Positions 43,593 to 55,970 are shown, numbered from the stretch's first letter. The stretch: 64,000 nucleotides of DNA from Mimachlamys varia (GCA_947623455.1 OX392545.1:23876001-23940000); one strand, 5' to 3'. Translations and numbers: made by a program. The notes: generated by a model not told the origin, from the letters alone.

Positions 43593-44674
43593 TTATTTCA
43601 ATACTTAAAATGAGTCATTTTCATAGACAGTGATTAAAAACAGAATTTATGTAAACGTTTAAAAGCTAAAAAAAACTACAATATAGACATTTTCTTATTT
43701 ATGACAAGAAAGGAATGCAACAGACAAGGGGACTGAAGCTAATGATGATTTTTACATGTATAAGGGGGTTTGCTGAACCTTATTTCTTCGCCAAAAAACA
43801 TTAACATTAAAAAGATAAAAAACTAATAATTTGTTGAAATTAGACGGTATAATATCCTCCTTATATGACTTGGGGGAGTGGTCAAATTTGTCTGATGATT
43901 GCAAGAAATTATATGGAATGGATGAATGCACGAATGGAATGACTTTTTGAATGAAAAAGAAAGCGAATGAATAAAGTATGGCGAATGATAGCCCTCATGT
44001 GAGGACATTATTTGTATATATTTGTGTCTTTCAAAATAAAAAAAATATTGATGATGATGAAGTCTGTTGATAAGACATTTACGTAAAACACGGAAACTGT
44101 TACAGGCTCGAGGTGGACGTCGTTTGGATTCGTCACCAATAACAACGAGATGTATGTCAACAGCTTACATGATTAGTACTTGAGGCGTTCTGATATTACC
44201 GAATTCTTAATAATGAGGGCAAAATAAGGCAGGGCGGGTTTCCATCTCCTTTACAAGTGTTCATTACACTGAGGAGAAAACTGTTCAACCTTCACGAAGA
44301 CGGGAGGACGAGATTGGTATTTATTGGAGTGTAGAGGGCTTATGTATGTTATATTGAGTACAACAAATACCAAAACTAGGAGCGACCATTCATGCCCCGT
44401 TAGTTTGATGTTTGTTAGCTTACAGTCAATGGTTGGAAAAGTCTACCGGAAGTAAAACAGTTAACCAAAATTAAGTTAACGGTAATACCATTTTACATTT
44501 TCCTAGATAGCCACAGTCTCGTTTCAGTATTGTCAAGGTTCATAATGAACACAATTTCAACGTACGCGGTTCGAATTATAATACTTATTCATTGATTTTG
44601 TAAGTTCAAAAATTATAGAGGTTTTATACACCTGTCCCTTTTGTTAGAACAAGTCGATTCCCACCTTTTCGCCC

Positions 44675-44795
44675 CTGGCATCACTGACGAGTCCTAGAAT
44701 GACAAAACAACTGTACGATGTTTTTCGGCATACTGTGTCTATAAACAAATTTAAAAGGTGCAGCATGTGTGTGTGTTACGTCATCATTTAGGTCT
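44675..44795 (+). mobile_element. Hammerhead repeat upstream of a PLE RT
   Basis: CCTGGCATCACTGACGAGTC, the degraded ribozyme, TTTTCGGCATACTGTGTCTA, AATTTAAAAGGTGCAGCATG, then TGTGTGTGTTACGTCATC. It lies about 165 bp upstream of and on the same strand as the RT copy at 44962. Confidence 0.8.
44678..44721 (+). ncRNA. Degraded hammerhead ribozyme
   Basis: CTGACGA is intact. The stem II partner reads ATGAC instead of AGGAC and the following GAAA is AAAA, so G12 is lost. Stem III ACAACTGT and triplet GTA remain. The stem I partner is CGATGT, giving a mismatch next to the cleavage site. Predicted inactive. Confidence 0.7.
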
Positions 44796-44961
44796 ATTAC
44801 CAGATTAGGATAACTATATATCTTCTTCACCAGATTGAATGATACAATAGTAACACAATATAAAAATACATCAATTGTGGCATCAGTTCCTAGTTTCTAT
44901 AAAATTTCGGAGTAATAAAAATTCCTGATCTACCTAATGGCTATTTAATCTGTTTTTGAGA

Positions 44962-45480
44962 CAATAAGGACAGGTAAGAAAACCATGCAAAATGTTTTCA
45001 TTTAATTTTTACTTTTAGATATGTCGACAATGTGTTATGTCATCAGCTGCTTACCTCGATCTTTACTTAAACTACGGCCAACATGGACAGCTTTCTACTA
45101 AGCTATATGATGAACGTGATGATTTCAATTTTCCGATCGTGAACTTTCCATTTCTTGATAGTTGCATCCCTGCTTCTACTACCTATTGTGTTTACATGTC
45201 GCAATTGATTCGAAATTCTTGGGTTTTCTCTAGGTATCGTGACTTTCTTGATCGAAGTCGACTGCTGACAAACAATCAAACAACACAAGGATTCGAGAGA
45301 TGCAGGTTGATCAGAACTATAGGCAAGTTTTATGGTCGCCATCGTTGTCACATTGAGAAATATTCTGTATCTTTAAGTGATATGAAGATCGACATTTTTG
45401 AGCATGCTTATTAGTGTGCCGTCGATGAAGCAGAATACGCTTACTTTCCGGAACACCTAGTCTTATTCTCTTGTGCTTAA
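44962..45480 (+). mobile_element. PLE copy with RT and 3' region
   Basis: RT-like sequence starts around AGGACAGGTAAGAAAACCAT and reaches a TCGACAATGTG word where the YIDD region should be. It then jumps to ATCAGCTGCTTACCTCGATC, so an internal deletion removes the segment after the active site. It continues to the RT stop at 45412-45414 and a shortened 3' region with GTCGATGAAGCAGAATACGC, TTACTTTCCGGAACACC, ending near 45480. Confidence 0.85.
45037..45414 (+). pseudogene. RT C-terminal domain, PLE
   Basis: A 125-codon open frame matching the C-terminal half of the minus-strand RT at 19748-20473. It contains SAAYLDLYL, TKLYDERDDFNFP, an IPASTTYCVYMSQLIR segment and TTQGFERCRL. Unlike that copy it reads through GKFYGRH and ends naturally after about 30 more residues, with a DMKIDIFEHAY terminus. 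It therefore shows where the family's RT ends, with no C-terminal endonuclease domain following. The catalytic YIDD region upstream is deleted, so the copy is inactive. Confidence 0.85.
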
Positions 45481-46934
45481 ATTTTTCTTTTTTAACCTTG
45501 TAACTCTTTAAAAAAGTGAATTGTAATACAGATTAGTTCTTCCTTTTCACACTCATCCTTTATACTAGAAACTAGAAATGGATAAACACGTGTTTTTCAA
45601 AAAGTTTTCAGAAAGCAGCGCACGATTCCATATACCATCAAGGCTTGTTAATTTGCAGATATTTAAAACTTAAGAAAATGTCATCCTTAAAATAGTGTTG
45701 ACATAATTTGGCTTATCAACCTGTCGCAATCTGTGCCAAAGACACTGAACATCATCATCAATCAAACGCTTCTCTTGGATATCAGTGTCAATCTAACGCT
45801 TCGTCACGAGCATCTGTCCTACAGCCAAGTCTCCCTACGTGTAGACCTTCTTGAAGAAAGTACATAGAGTGAAGAGGACGATTTCATTAAAGCTAGACAA
45901 CAGACATAATGAGATCGTTTACCGAGATAACACTCAGGCGCGTGTCTGCAAGTCGATGTAAACATTTGCACCTCAATCATCAGGCGTACTCCCTGTAATA
46001 TGACTAAAGTAGGACTAATGCAATTTTTGTAAGAGTACGTAAACTGTCTTTTATCCGTGTCATACACAGACATTATATTACACAGCTTACCCGCCATGTT
46101 AAGTCCCGTCGGCAGCAAGAACAACATCTTTGTCGAAAACATACCGGACATACTCAAATATGTCCATACATGGCCTAATATTGGTCAATATTTGTATCGT
46201 TGCAATGGGTTTTTTTCCTTTTAAAAGTTGAAGTGGTCGCAAGAAAAAATAGAAATGTTCGAATATGACCGACGGTTGAATGATACCTATACAAAATGGC
46301 AGAACATACCCAACATACTTTCAATAGACATACTTTATTACGCCCTATCAGCTTTATTTTGAAGATAGAACATTATCCACTAGTAGAAGTGCAAATGTTT
46401 TAATAAAATCGACTTTTCAATTACTACTTGTTCAAAATGGAAAATTATTTACTTGCCTCAAGAAAGCGATGACTTAAAATAATGTCATTTCAAAATGGAA
46501 TGATGGTTCTTATCACGTGACGTCATTGGTAATCCTTCTGGGTTGCGATGTAAGCCGGCTAGGTGTCAATCATTGTTACGAGGAGGGCGATATATTGATT
46601 TATTAACACGTGAAATGACATGGCGATTACTGAGAACAACATACACCATCACGTCTCGGACACTGCGGTCTACCGGCTTCACATCAAACTGACAATATTC
46701 AAGTTCGTACAGAGAAATAATAACATATTGTTGTTATATGTTGTCTAAGCTGCCTCTATATCGTTAACTGACTAAGTGTTTAAGTGGGTAGGGAAATTAT
46801 GAAGAACATTAAGAAGCATTGCCAAAACAAATGTTAAACTTTCCATTTGTCTACATTTGATAACAATTATTTAAAAAAACATATATTTTGTATTCCCAAT
46901 TTCTTTAAAATCTCAGCAACAAAAGTCCATAACG
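45481..46934. other. Unassigned; one weak exon-like open frame
   Basis: A 112-codon minus-strand open frame (45819-46157) has balanced composition in part, with a possible internal acceptor ATATTACAG|GG near 45995. Without a recognisable domain it is not called as a gene. Confidence 0.3.
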
Positions 46935-47660
46935 TTGGAAAATATTGAAGCATCAACAACATATAATCCGAATTTAAAAACGATTAAAATATGGACACAA
47001 TATGAACAAGATTTGCACAAAAAAACATTGTCCGTAGTCTTCATTCACTTGCATTTGATGTAAGATTTTTTGGCAGTAGCGTGAATCAATAAAGAAAATC
47101 CTGATATTTAGAGCGCGCCGTGAAAATGAATCATCTGCGACAGGTGAATACCATAGTTTGGCGAAGCAGGGATGTTACTTTAAAGAAAAGGAATGTCTAC
47201 GATAGAAAAATCCTTACTTTCATCTCATACTTTAGCTGTCGTATTGGTCATATTGAAAGTAAAGATCAAAGTATGCAGCTGATGTAGAAAAATATGTTGT
47301 ACCATTGATCTCAATTTCAGGAACGTATACTTCTTTACATTCATAGGTATCCTATTGTCGATACACCTGGAAGTGGAGTTTAAAGATTTGGCCAAGTTCT
47401 GGGTGCCTGCATTTCTTGATCAACTCCTCGGCAAATTCAGTCTCGTAAACAAACAAACCGAAGTTAGGTAAGAGTGGGAAAAATTCTTGTCCGTTCAAAG
47501 TGCCATAGTCTGCTTGAAATTATTTCCTTCGAACGCATAAAATATAGTGTCAACAATGAATTCAATCTTTTGTTCTACTCGTCCTCAGTATAACTTTCTT
47601 AGACTTTGCTTTCCCCCCCAAAGTATGTTCTTAGATTGCTCAAAGCATTATAATTTGTTG
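46935..47660 (-). mobile_element. Long but heavily decayed PLE copy
   Basis: From the terminus (AATATTGAAGCATCAACAAC, AATCCGAATTTAAAAACGAT) it skips most of the 3' region. It continues in RT through blocks matching 19.8-20.4 kb, including a GCAGGGATGTTACT block, a TTGGTCATA block, CGATACACCTGGAAGTGGAG, TTCTTGATCAACTCCTCGGC, and CTCGTCCTCAGTATAACTTT. Many frameshifts. The active-site codons are not readable. Confidence 0.75.
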
Positions 47661-48002
47661 GAAGATCCTCAGATGAGTAAATTGTAAATGTATAGTTTAA
47701 TGCATGTTTCTAGCTTTTGCTATTTGTTCATTCATTTTCAGGGAGATGGCATATTACATGCGTCATCTAGACTCTTATAAACATGTCGAATTTATAATTT
47801 GTTGGTATTCAGTAAATAATTTGGTACATTCTCTTCACTTTTAACTTATTATCAACATAGTGGCGTTATATTTAATCATTTTATTCTGACCAGAATTAAC
47901 GCAGCGAAGTTGTCGTAAACGGAGCGGTGGTTCAGTGTGGCATTACCACGACGTCACAACGAACCGCATCATTCAAAATCACAGAAACGTTTTAAATAGA
48001 CA

Positions 48003-48130
48003 TTTTCAATTTCAAGACACTTTATTGACATACATGTAACGACAAAATGATTGGACAGCAGGCAACGCCTACATAAAGCCCATACAAACATGGACATAGT
48101 ATAACTTCTTACATATTACAATCTCAGTAC
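48003..48130 (-). repeat. Dispersed repeat, LINE-like 3' end (copy 2)
   Basis: TTTCAAGACACTTTATTGAC, GATTGGACAGCAGGCAACGC and CTACATAAAGCCCATACAAA correspond block by block to 36-145. Confidence 0.5.
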
Positions 48131-48447
48131 TTTACGTTTGGTATTGACACAATCAACGTCACAGAGATGTTTTAAATAAGTACTTATTGGTTATGTACTG
48201 GCTGGGTACGTCAAGTCAAGAATCCATTTATTTTCAAAATACGTTGTTGCTATGGAAGGATCAAGTGGATAAAATATGCCATTCTCAGCCCTGACAAATA
48301 CATACATGTAGTAGTCTTAGGACAAACTGTTATATATAGAAAAAAATAGATGTAGTGTAGGCAATGCATGGGGGAAGCATCACTACCAACTGTGTGAGCG
48401 AGGCGCGTGGATCAATCTCGTGTTCTCGTACTCGTTTCTCAATTCGA

Positions 48448-48658
48448 AGACTTGATGATTACTTGGATGTGGCCAATATTTACATGGCGGTTGTTGTCGA
48501 TGAAGCAGAAGACGCTTACTCTTCCGGAACACATAGTCTTATGTTTTGTACTTTTACAAGGGTATCCATGTAAAGTTTTTTATGTTCATCTTTTGCCACA
48601 AGTTTAATCGATTTTAAATTCGGAACATGATTTTGTTAACGCTTCGGTATTCTCTTTT
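48448..48658 (+). mobile_element. PLE 3'-region fragment
   Basis: GATGATTACTTGGATGTGGC, TTTACATGGCGGTTGTTGTC, GATGAAGCAGAAGACGCTTA, CTCTTCCGGAACACATAGTC, TTTTACAAGGGTATCCATGT, and CGCTTCGGTATTCTC at the end. Confidence 0.85.
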
Positions 48659-50800
48659 TTGTTATTCTCGTACATGTAACTGAAATGATTTGGTAGGCAC
48701 AGTGGAAAATAAATACTCTGTTCAACAGCATTGTTGTGTCAATGTTTAATCCTGCAATGCACCTTGACGGGTGAAACAAGAGTTTTGGCTTGAGGGAAAT
48801 CAGGTCAATGTATTTGATTAATTTACCGTTTAATGAAACACTGGTTTGAATTAGCGACAGACTTATGGTCTATGAATCCATCCGGTGTCTTTACCAGCTC
48901 AGTACTAGACCAGCCAATGTCTGCTTAATGATGTCTGTTTTACACGTCATGAATATTCATGACTTAGCTGCGTTCGAACATAGTGCATTGCCCATCTTTA
49001 TTTCCTGACAACGAAGGAAGGATATAAGTTGTTCAATCGTAGTAGATTTGGATTGTTCAGATAACCACGGATGTTTCTTTAACATAAAGTGCGGAGTTGT
49101 AAAGGGCCGTATCTCAAACTTAAAAAAATATGATTTTGATTAGTAACAATTTCGAGTGAGCTTTTCTAATAGACTATGCACTTTATATCAAATAAAATGG
49201 TCTTAATCTTTTCAATTGCAGATCTTTGTCACAAAAAACATCAATTCAGATAAAAGATATGCAAACATTTTTAGAAAAGCTCAGTCTAAATTGCAATCAA
49301 TCAAAATAAAAAATGATAAATTTGTGATACGACCGTTACTTCTAGCACTCCATGTTGGATTTCTCATAACAATCGAAATCTGACATATCGGTAGGTTCGT
49401 AGAGCATCTAATGTCTTTGCATATTAAATACTCTTGCTATTGAAATCCCCCTTTCCGCTTTGTTATTATTGCATGTATGCTCGACCTCCGACCTCTGACC
49501 TATAGCCTTTTCTATATGAATGACGATATTTTTAATTTATTGTGTTGCTTTTTTAAATAACACAGTTCAAACGTTCTGAATTTAAAGTAAAAATATATGA
49601 GTCAGATAGAACTGTGTGTGAATTACAATACTATTTTAGTACGGACGAGGACAAATATGTGAGAAGTCAGTAGGTTGATAAAAAGTCTATTTAACTAATT
49701 GCCTTCTATTGTTTTGAGAATTAAATGACTTATTTTTCCAACTGATGTTAACTTATTGAGAGATAAAGGTCAATAGGTAGGACAATCAGGTCAGAAATAA
49801 AAAAAAAAAAACAAAAAAAAATCAAGACTCATTACGTCCGAACAATTTCCAACTCCATCAGAACCTCGATGTAACAAACGCCATCCGGACCAAGATGTAA
49901 GAAGATTCAAACGCTATCCGGACCAAGATGTAAGAAGATTAATAAGAACTCAGATATATCAGGTTAAAAAACCACCAATGCATTAAGCTTCATTAAGACA
50001 AATATTACGAAGTTTCATGAGGACCCATATGAATTTAGCTTCATTAAGACCCGTATGTTTTAAGGTTCATCGCGAACAGTTGTATGAAGCTTTTCCAAGA
50101 CGCATATTTGTAAAATTCATCAAAATAAGGTTTCAATATTTATCAGAATGAATATGCATTTACCTCTTTCAGAATAATAATGCTTTGCGTAATATATTGA
50201 GATAATATTTGTTTTTGTATTCAAATGAAACATTTTCTGATCTTGTGGATCTCTAGGATATCAATTACAATTTTCACCATTATACAAATAAAAACATGTC
50301 GATGATTATAATTGTTATCAAGTTAATGTCATTAAATCATCACAATTCCACGCACATTAACAGAACATAACTTGCCACTGCTCCAGAAGGTTTGATAAAA
50401 GAGGAAAGTCGAGATTTAAATTGGTGTCAGACATGTAAATCACGGGCTGGCTCTGAACGGCTAGTTCCGGTATACCAACACCATTAGCGATATCACGAGA
50501 TCTCGCGATGGTTGTTTGTGATAGAGGTAAACGACAACACTAGACTGAGTCTATCGGTACAGACACTTTCTATCTACGTCCTCGTATCTTAAGTCACGTG
50601 ACACTTGTATCGATGTACATCTATAGCACATTTCCATATCAACACAGCTCTGATTTTCCTGGAGTAGAATGTACGGTAACGTGTAGTGCTTTTGTTGTAT
50701 GTTGGCAGTCTTAGCTTTTTGTAACACAATTCCTGGTCGTAGAGTTATCTATGGCGCCCGGGAAAATCGGGGATTCACGCAGGCGGCAATATAAAATCCC
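48659..50800. other. Mostly unassigned; short tandem repeat at 49.9 kb
   Basis: A 33-bp unit (GCYATCCGGACCAAGATGTA then AGAAGATT) is doubled at 49878-49942. It is followed to about 50.2 kb by degenerate words of the TTCATTAAGAC type. The rest is AT-rich and unrecognised. Confidence 0.5.
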
Positions 50801-51175
50801 GAGAATACCGAGCGGCAACAGGATCACAATCTGAGATCAAAATCGATTAAACTAGGGGGAAAATATGAACAAAGGAAACATGTTTACATGGTAACCCTTG
50901 AGAGAGAAAGTGCAAAAAAATAACACCAGGAGCAAGCGTCTTCTGCTTCATTGACGACTACCGACGTACAAAACGAGGTCACATCCGGGTTAATTCCATG
51001 TCCTAATAGTGGAAACTAATGCATCTACATATTCTTATTTTAAACGCCCACCTTCATACCACATAAGTATAGAAAATTGGCGATTAAGGTGGCGACCATA
51101 AAACATGCACATAGTCTTTTTCAACCTGCATCTCTCGAATCCCTTTGCCTTCGAGTGTTCGTCAGCAGCCGGGAT
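50801..51175 (-). mobile_element. PLE 3' region plus RT C-terminal scrap
   Basis: GAGAATACCGAGCGGCAACA, AAAATCGATTAAACTAGGGG, AGCGTCTTCTGCTTCATTGA, CGCCCACCTTCATACCACAT, GGCGACCATAAAACATGCAC, then TCAACCTGCATCTCTCGAAT and the RT block TTCGTCAGCAG. The GTTCCGGAAGAG block has been lost. Confidence 0.8.
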
Positions 51176-52387
51176 CTATCGCAACTGGAAACAAAAGTGT
51201 TGCCTTATTGTATTATGGACAAACTCCTTGATGTTTCCCTAATTGTTCCAGGGTTGTGTCCCTTTTGTAGTACGTAATATCTGGTGTATTGCCCGCGGGA
51301 GCTTTGCATTATTGCGAGCACTCATGTCGTGTACACACCAGCTTGTCTCGGGTGTACTGTTTGCTAATACAATGTTCCTCAACAAACACAACAGCAGCAT
51401 CATTCGCAGCCCTACGATTGACCGCTCTCATAATGATAGACCGTTCTAATCTGAGATAAATTGGGCAAAGATATTCTTAAAAACACATTGACAAATGACA
51501 AACATGAATATATTAACGCTAGTGATACTAGTACAGTGTATATGCCAAACTCCATACATCTATCAACAGCTGTTGCATCCAAACTCAACCTGGCCGCAGT
51601 AAATATTTTTCTATAAGTTGCATGGGCATTCGTCCAAACGAAAGAATTTTTTTACTTTTTTTTTACTTTTACGGAGTTCGACAAGGTTTACGTTGGGTCA
51701 TGCTCTAAATAATAAAAAATTCTCAACTTAAATCAGCCTAACTTTGGAATGTATTAGTGGATCGTCACTAAAGCAAATTTCGACCTGCATCTTTTCCTGA
51801 TGAATCAACATACCAAAATACATTTTAATATCTTTATTCATTCTATTCCATTGATAAGGAAATGTGCAGAAGTATGGTTCGATTCCTTTGATTGACATTT
51901 GAAGACTCCATATCGATTTTGCATGGTTTTAAACGGGTTCTCTTGCCCAAAAACCACTATTTAAAACACAATTTGCTAAAATATCTCAAGAAATAGACGA
52001 GATATAGCTAGTAGGGACTTTCGCCCAACAGAAACTTTTGGGGCATACTGGGAAAAATCTATAGAGATTTCGATCGAAAACCCTCTGCCGCTGTATAATG
52101 TTCAAAATATTGAACGTATCAGAGTAAATTATTGATGTTGATGTTGATGAACCCAAATTATGTTGACGTCTACAACCTATAATACCAAATAAAAATGGGG
52201 TTTCCCCTATACATATAAATGTATACAACTCTAGCTTTCCTAAGACTATCTTGTTCAATCCCTAGCGGAGATAATTTGTAAACAATGTTATTATACACTG
52301 TTAGACAAATGATGCAATGAGAAATCTAAATAAAATAAAACATAGATTTAAAGAATGACAATAATGTTATTGTTTGAATTTAAAAAT
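51176..52387. other. No recognisable feature
   Basis: No repeat partner or coding sequence recognised. Confidence 0.4.
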
Positions 52388-52770
52388 GAAACTGATTTTC
52401 GTGATCGATGTCGACTGCTGACAAACAATCTAACTAAACAAGGATTCGAGAAAAGCAGGTTGATCAGAACTATGGGGCAATTGTTATGGTCGCATCTTTG
52501 TCTTATTGTGAAATATTCTCTATCTTTTAGTGATATGAAGATGGACGTTTTTGAGCATGCTCATTAGTGTGTTTGACAATGATACTCGGTTCTCATTTTG
52601 AGAACTTGATGATTACTTGGATGTGACCAATATTTACGTGGCGGGTGTCGCCGATAAAGCAGAAAACGCTTACTCTTCCGGAATACCTGGTCTTATTCTC
52701 TTGTGCTTTTACAAAAGTCTCCGTGTACATCTTGGATTAGGATTTTTTTAACGCTTCGATATTTTTATGT
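52388..52770 (+). mobile_element. PLE copy: RT C-terminus plus 3' region
   Basis: It begins at TTCGTGATCGATGTCGACTG (RT region D-R-x-R-L-L) and keeps an open frame through GFEKSRLIRTMG to the DMKMDVFEHAH stop at 52565-52567. A GTTCTCATTTTGAGAAC hairpin, GATGATTACTTGGATGTGAC, CTTACTCTTCCGGAATACCT and a shortened terminus then follow. One of the cleaner 5'-truncated copies. Confidence 0.85.
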
Positions 52771-52912
52771 AATTTATTTGTAGGCGGAAAGGTTGCTGCA
52801 ACGTACCAGTGATTAAACAACAAGATCAACGATAATTTACTAGAATTTATGACAGAACGAAATTCTGTAAAGAACACAGTTTCAGGTAGACTCAATTCTC
52901 ATCACAATTGTT

Positions 52913-52985
52913 AGATGGCGTAACACAATATTATGCTTCACCTTTTAAATTGAGTAATATATACAGTATGCCGACAAAATGAAGA
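52913..52985 (-). mobile_element. Hammerhead-repeat fragment without ribozyme
   Basis: AGATGGCGTAACACAATATT, TTTTAAATTGAGTAATATAT and ACAGTATGCCGACAAAATGA match the proximal part of the unit. The copy stops exactly where the hammerhead should begin. Confidence 0.7.
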
Positions 52986-54002
52986 ACAAACATGTGTAAT
53001 CCATATCTATCATAGCCAATCATACCGATGTCTAAGCATTAAACAGCATTCTGTTCCACATGAGAGAACAAAAACACGGAAAATGAATTGTTATGATAAT
53101 GTTTACATTATCATTATTTTAACTTTTTCATTTTGACTTTAAAACGCACTTTTAGATTTAAATTTCGCCCATTGTTTTTGCTAGTGGTCAAATATCTATT
53201 TGAATTGCACACGAAATAGTATCTCCTCCTCCTTTCCCCTCAATGATACAGTTTGTGGAATTAAACACAAACGCAACTAATTTAATCAATCCATACACAA
53301 ACATTTTAATAATAGCATTGCATTAAAACTTGCACTTTATTTATTCATAGTGTTTTTGTTGTTTATCTGCTTATTTGAGTAGGATCGCTATCCATTAGTA
53401 AGTTCGCCTAGGGATATATCACTACGGCCGTCCTATGGCCGTAATTCCAACACAGAATTGGCTTTTTTATTCTTGTAAAGCGACAATGCAGAGCAAATGT
53501 AAATATATCCTAATTAATAAAAGATGCGAAGGTTCACATCTACGACAATGACACTCGTTGTAATTTGGTGAATTAAGGATACAGACTGTGTAGCAAGGTC
53601 AAGGATACACATCCAGGTTTTCTCTCTCACCAGCTAATGGGTTCAAAAGTGGTTTTAGAGCACCCCGTTTGTTTCAGAAGACTTTAATTTCCCAGAGGAC
53701 TAGATATGTTTATTGGTTTATCTTGGAGGTCGACTGATTGGCTAGTATTGTGGCAGTGTTCTCTACTATATGGAGAATGTAGGACAACTCTACTACACAA
53801 GGCGCGGGATACGGGTATACTATATATATATACAGTCTGAGATCGTGTATGACCAATGGTAACCGACATATGTCATGGCTTAGACGGGTTGGACATGTGA
53901 TGTAGACAGCACTTGATTTCCTGGAATAACTGCTTTGAAAAAGGTTCCTAAAGTAATTTTGTATTGATGGATCCAATCACCAAGGCTTTAATAATAGTCC
54001 GA
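52986..54002. other. No recognisable feature
   Basis: AT-rich with a short (TA)n run near 53820. Overlapping short minus-strand frames at 53.7-53.98 kb are not supported as coding. Confidence 0.4.
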
Positions 54003-54165
54003 AAATACCGAAGAGAAAAAAAATCATATTACGACCACACTAGAAAGGCAATATGAGGTAAGAACAGTTCAGAGACACCTGGAGCAAGTACAAGAAACCA
54101 TGACCAGGTGGTCCGAAACTGTTAGCGCATTCTACTTCATTGGCGACACCTGGTATGCAAATCTA
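54003..54165 (-). mobile_element. Diverged PLE 3'-region fragment
   Basis: GAAAATACCGAAGAG, AGTACAAGAAACCATGACCA, GGTGGTCCGAAACTGTTAGC, and TACTTCATTGGCGACACCTG preserve the order of the PLE tail with many substitutions. Confidence 0.7.
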
Positions 54166-55088
54166 AGCTACTTTATGGTGAATGTTACTTCCATAAAACC
54201 AGAACAAATGAACTATTTTGATTAAAAAAATAACAGTATGAACGATATATATTAGCTCTAACGAAAAATATTAACATTATGTTTTCCGTTAGCTTACATG
54301 TACTTCATTGCGATCCAAATTATGGCGTGGAATGTTTGATACTATAATCATATTTATTTTAACACCCATTTTAGCACATAATTTAAACACATAAGCAACA
54401 TGATGAATCGGCATACTCAAAATGCAATGTATATAATTATCGCAATCAAAATTTTGCAGAATACTTTGTAAAAAAAGATCACCGCTAAAATATGTAATTT
54501 TACAATATGCTTATTTGTGTTATTCAGTATTTAATTGTTTTTCTGGTGTTTAACGAGCTATTAATTAACACATCGGACGTTGAGCGCGTTAGATAATGGC
54601 AAATTAGGCTCTTACGGTACTAGTGTCTGTTTCAGCTCTTCGCCAACACATCTGTCCAGCCTCGTTACCACGTGATTGATTCGATGGTCCAAAAAAGCAG
54701 CGCGAATGACGTTCGAGGAATTAAAATAAATGAAGTGAGACTAGCGTCCCTGGCTCCGATTCTACCGGACGCATGCAGTAATAAATAAAGCAGTGGTCTC
54801 GAAAAGTTCAATAGCACTTGAACAATATTCTCCTTCCAGTACAAGTGGCGGGAATCGTATTGGTGTCATTCCAATCGTTACTTAGTCTGGTTTTTAACAA
54901 GGCGTCCATAAAACGGATTCCGTCCACTGAATTATATGCATGTTTTTTATGTATGGTATTATCTTTTAATTAAGAAAGACATGCTGCCGGTTCAAACATG
55001 CCAATCGATTATATATGAATTTCAAGAAAAAAATATCCATTTTTATAAAAATGAATTAATGTTTGTTATATCTCATGAAATATTATTA
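54166..55088. other. No recognisable feature
   Basis: AT-rich. Nothing identified. Confidence 0.4.
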
Positions 55089-55132
55089 GTCCCCTGCCGA
55101 TGAAACCGGAGGGGACTGTAGTATTTGTCTCC

Positions 55133-55163
<31 letters not shown>

Positions 55164-55566
55164 CGGATGTTGTCTTCCAGACGATAACTTGAAAAAAAGA
55201 ATTGTAGGATTTGGTTAAAACTTCATACAATCATAGTGTATGAAGTAATACAGAATAGAATTGAGTTTGGGGTCAAAAGGTCAAGTCCAAAGGTCATGGT
55301 TGCTAAAAATATAGTTTTGTTTTGTTAAATATTGGTTTTGTGATGATAACATCAGAAAGGACTGACGGATTTGGTTTAAAATGTATACAATGCTAGCTTA
55401 GCAGGTAATAAAGAGTTGGATTTAGGTTATGGTCTTAAGGTCATATTTCCTTTCCATGGTTAACCTCGTAAAACTGTTGTAAGAAATGGTTGTTAAAATA
55501 ACATATCTGTTCTTAATGCTACCAAGGCCTATAATGCCCAGAAACAAATGATTGGCGACAGGGGAC
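55089..55566. repeat. Dispersed repeat with (TCTG)n and GTCCCCTG ends
   Basis: It begins GTCCCCTGCCGATGAAACCG and carries seven or so TCTG units at 55130-55160. The text TTGTCTTCCAGACGATAACT then AGGATTTGGTTAAAACTTCA recurs with changes about 170 bp later (AGGACTGACGGATTTGGTTT). It ends GGCGACAGGGGAC, which is nearly the inverse of its start. I recognise the start block as common in mollusc genomes; classification is uncertain. Confidence 0.6.
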
Positions 55567-55874
55567 GAGTGTCGCATGCAACAACAACTGTAGGCTTGTT
55601 TCATTTGTGATGTTTAGAATATGTTATTGTCAGCGCTAACAGATGTTCGAACAGGCAATACATATTGGGGTAGACTACAATACTCCCGTCATCGACAGAC
55701 ACACCAATCGGAGGAGAAAATGAGACATTATGTGTACTAATTACAAGTACAGGACTTGTGTTACGTCTATAACACAGGTTTGTAATCAAGACTAAACAAT
55801 ATACATAGTTACATACAAATGCTGTCCCCTAAAGACGTCTTGGAGTCGGGAGCCAGGTGCCGTGTCTATATTGA

Positions 55875-55970
55875 AGTATATTATCACTGTATGGTGCAGT
55901 TTAGTGCATACCGAATCTATTCCTAAATTTAAAAGGTGCAGCATATGTGTATGTTACGTCATCTTACATA
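55875..55970 (+). mobile_element. Hammerhead repeat with ribozyme core deleted
   Basis: TATTATCACTGTATGGTGCA then GTTTAGTGCATACCGAATCT, AAATTTAAAAGGTGCAGCAT and GTGTATGTTACGTCATCTTA match the family. Where the 44-nt ribozyme should be, the stem I strand (TATCA) and CTG pass directly into TATGGTGC. Confidence 0.7.

Noticed and set aside
45819..46157. 112-codon minus-strand open frame
   Set aside because: Some exon-like features, such as an internal ATTACAG, but no recognisable domain; left unassigned.
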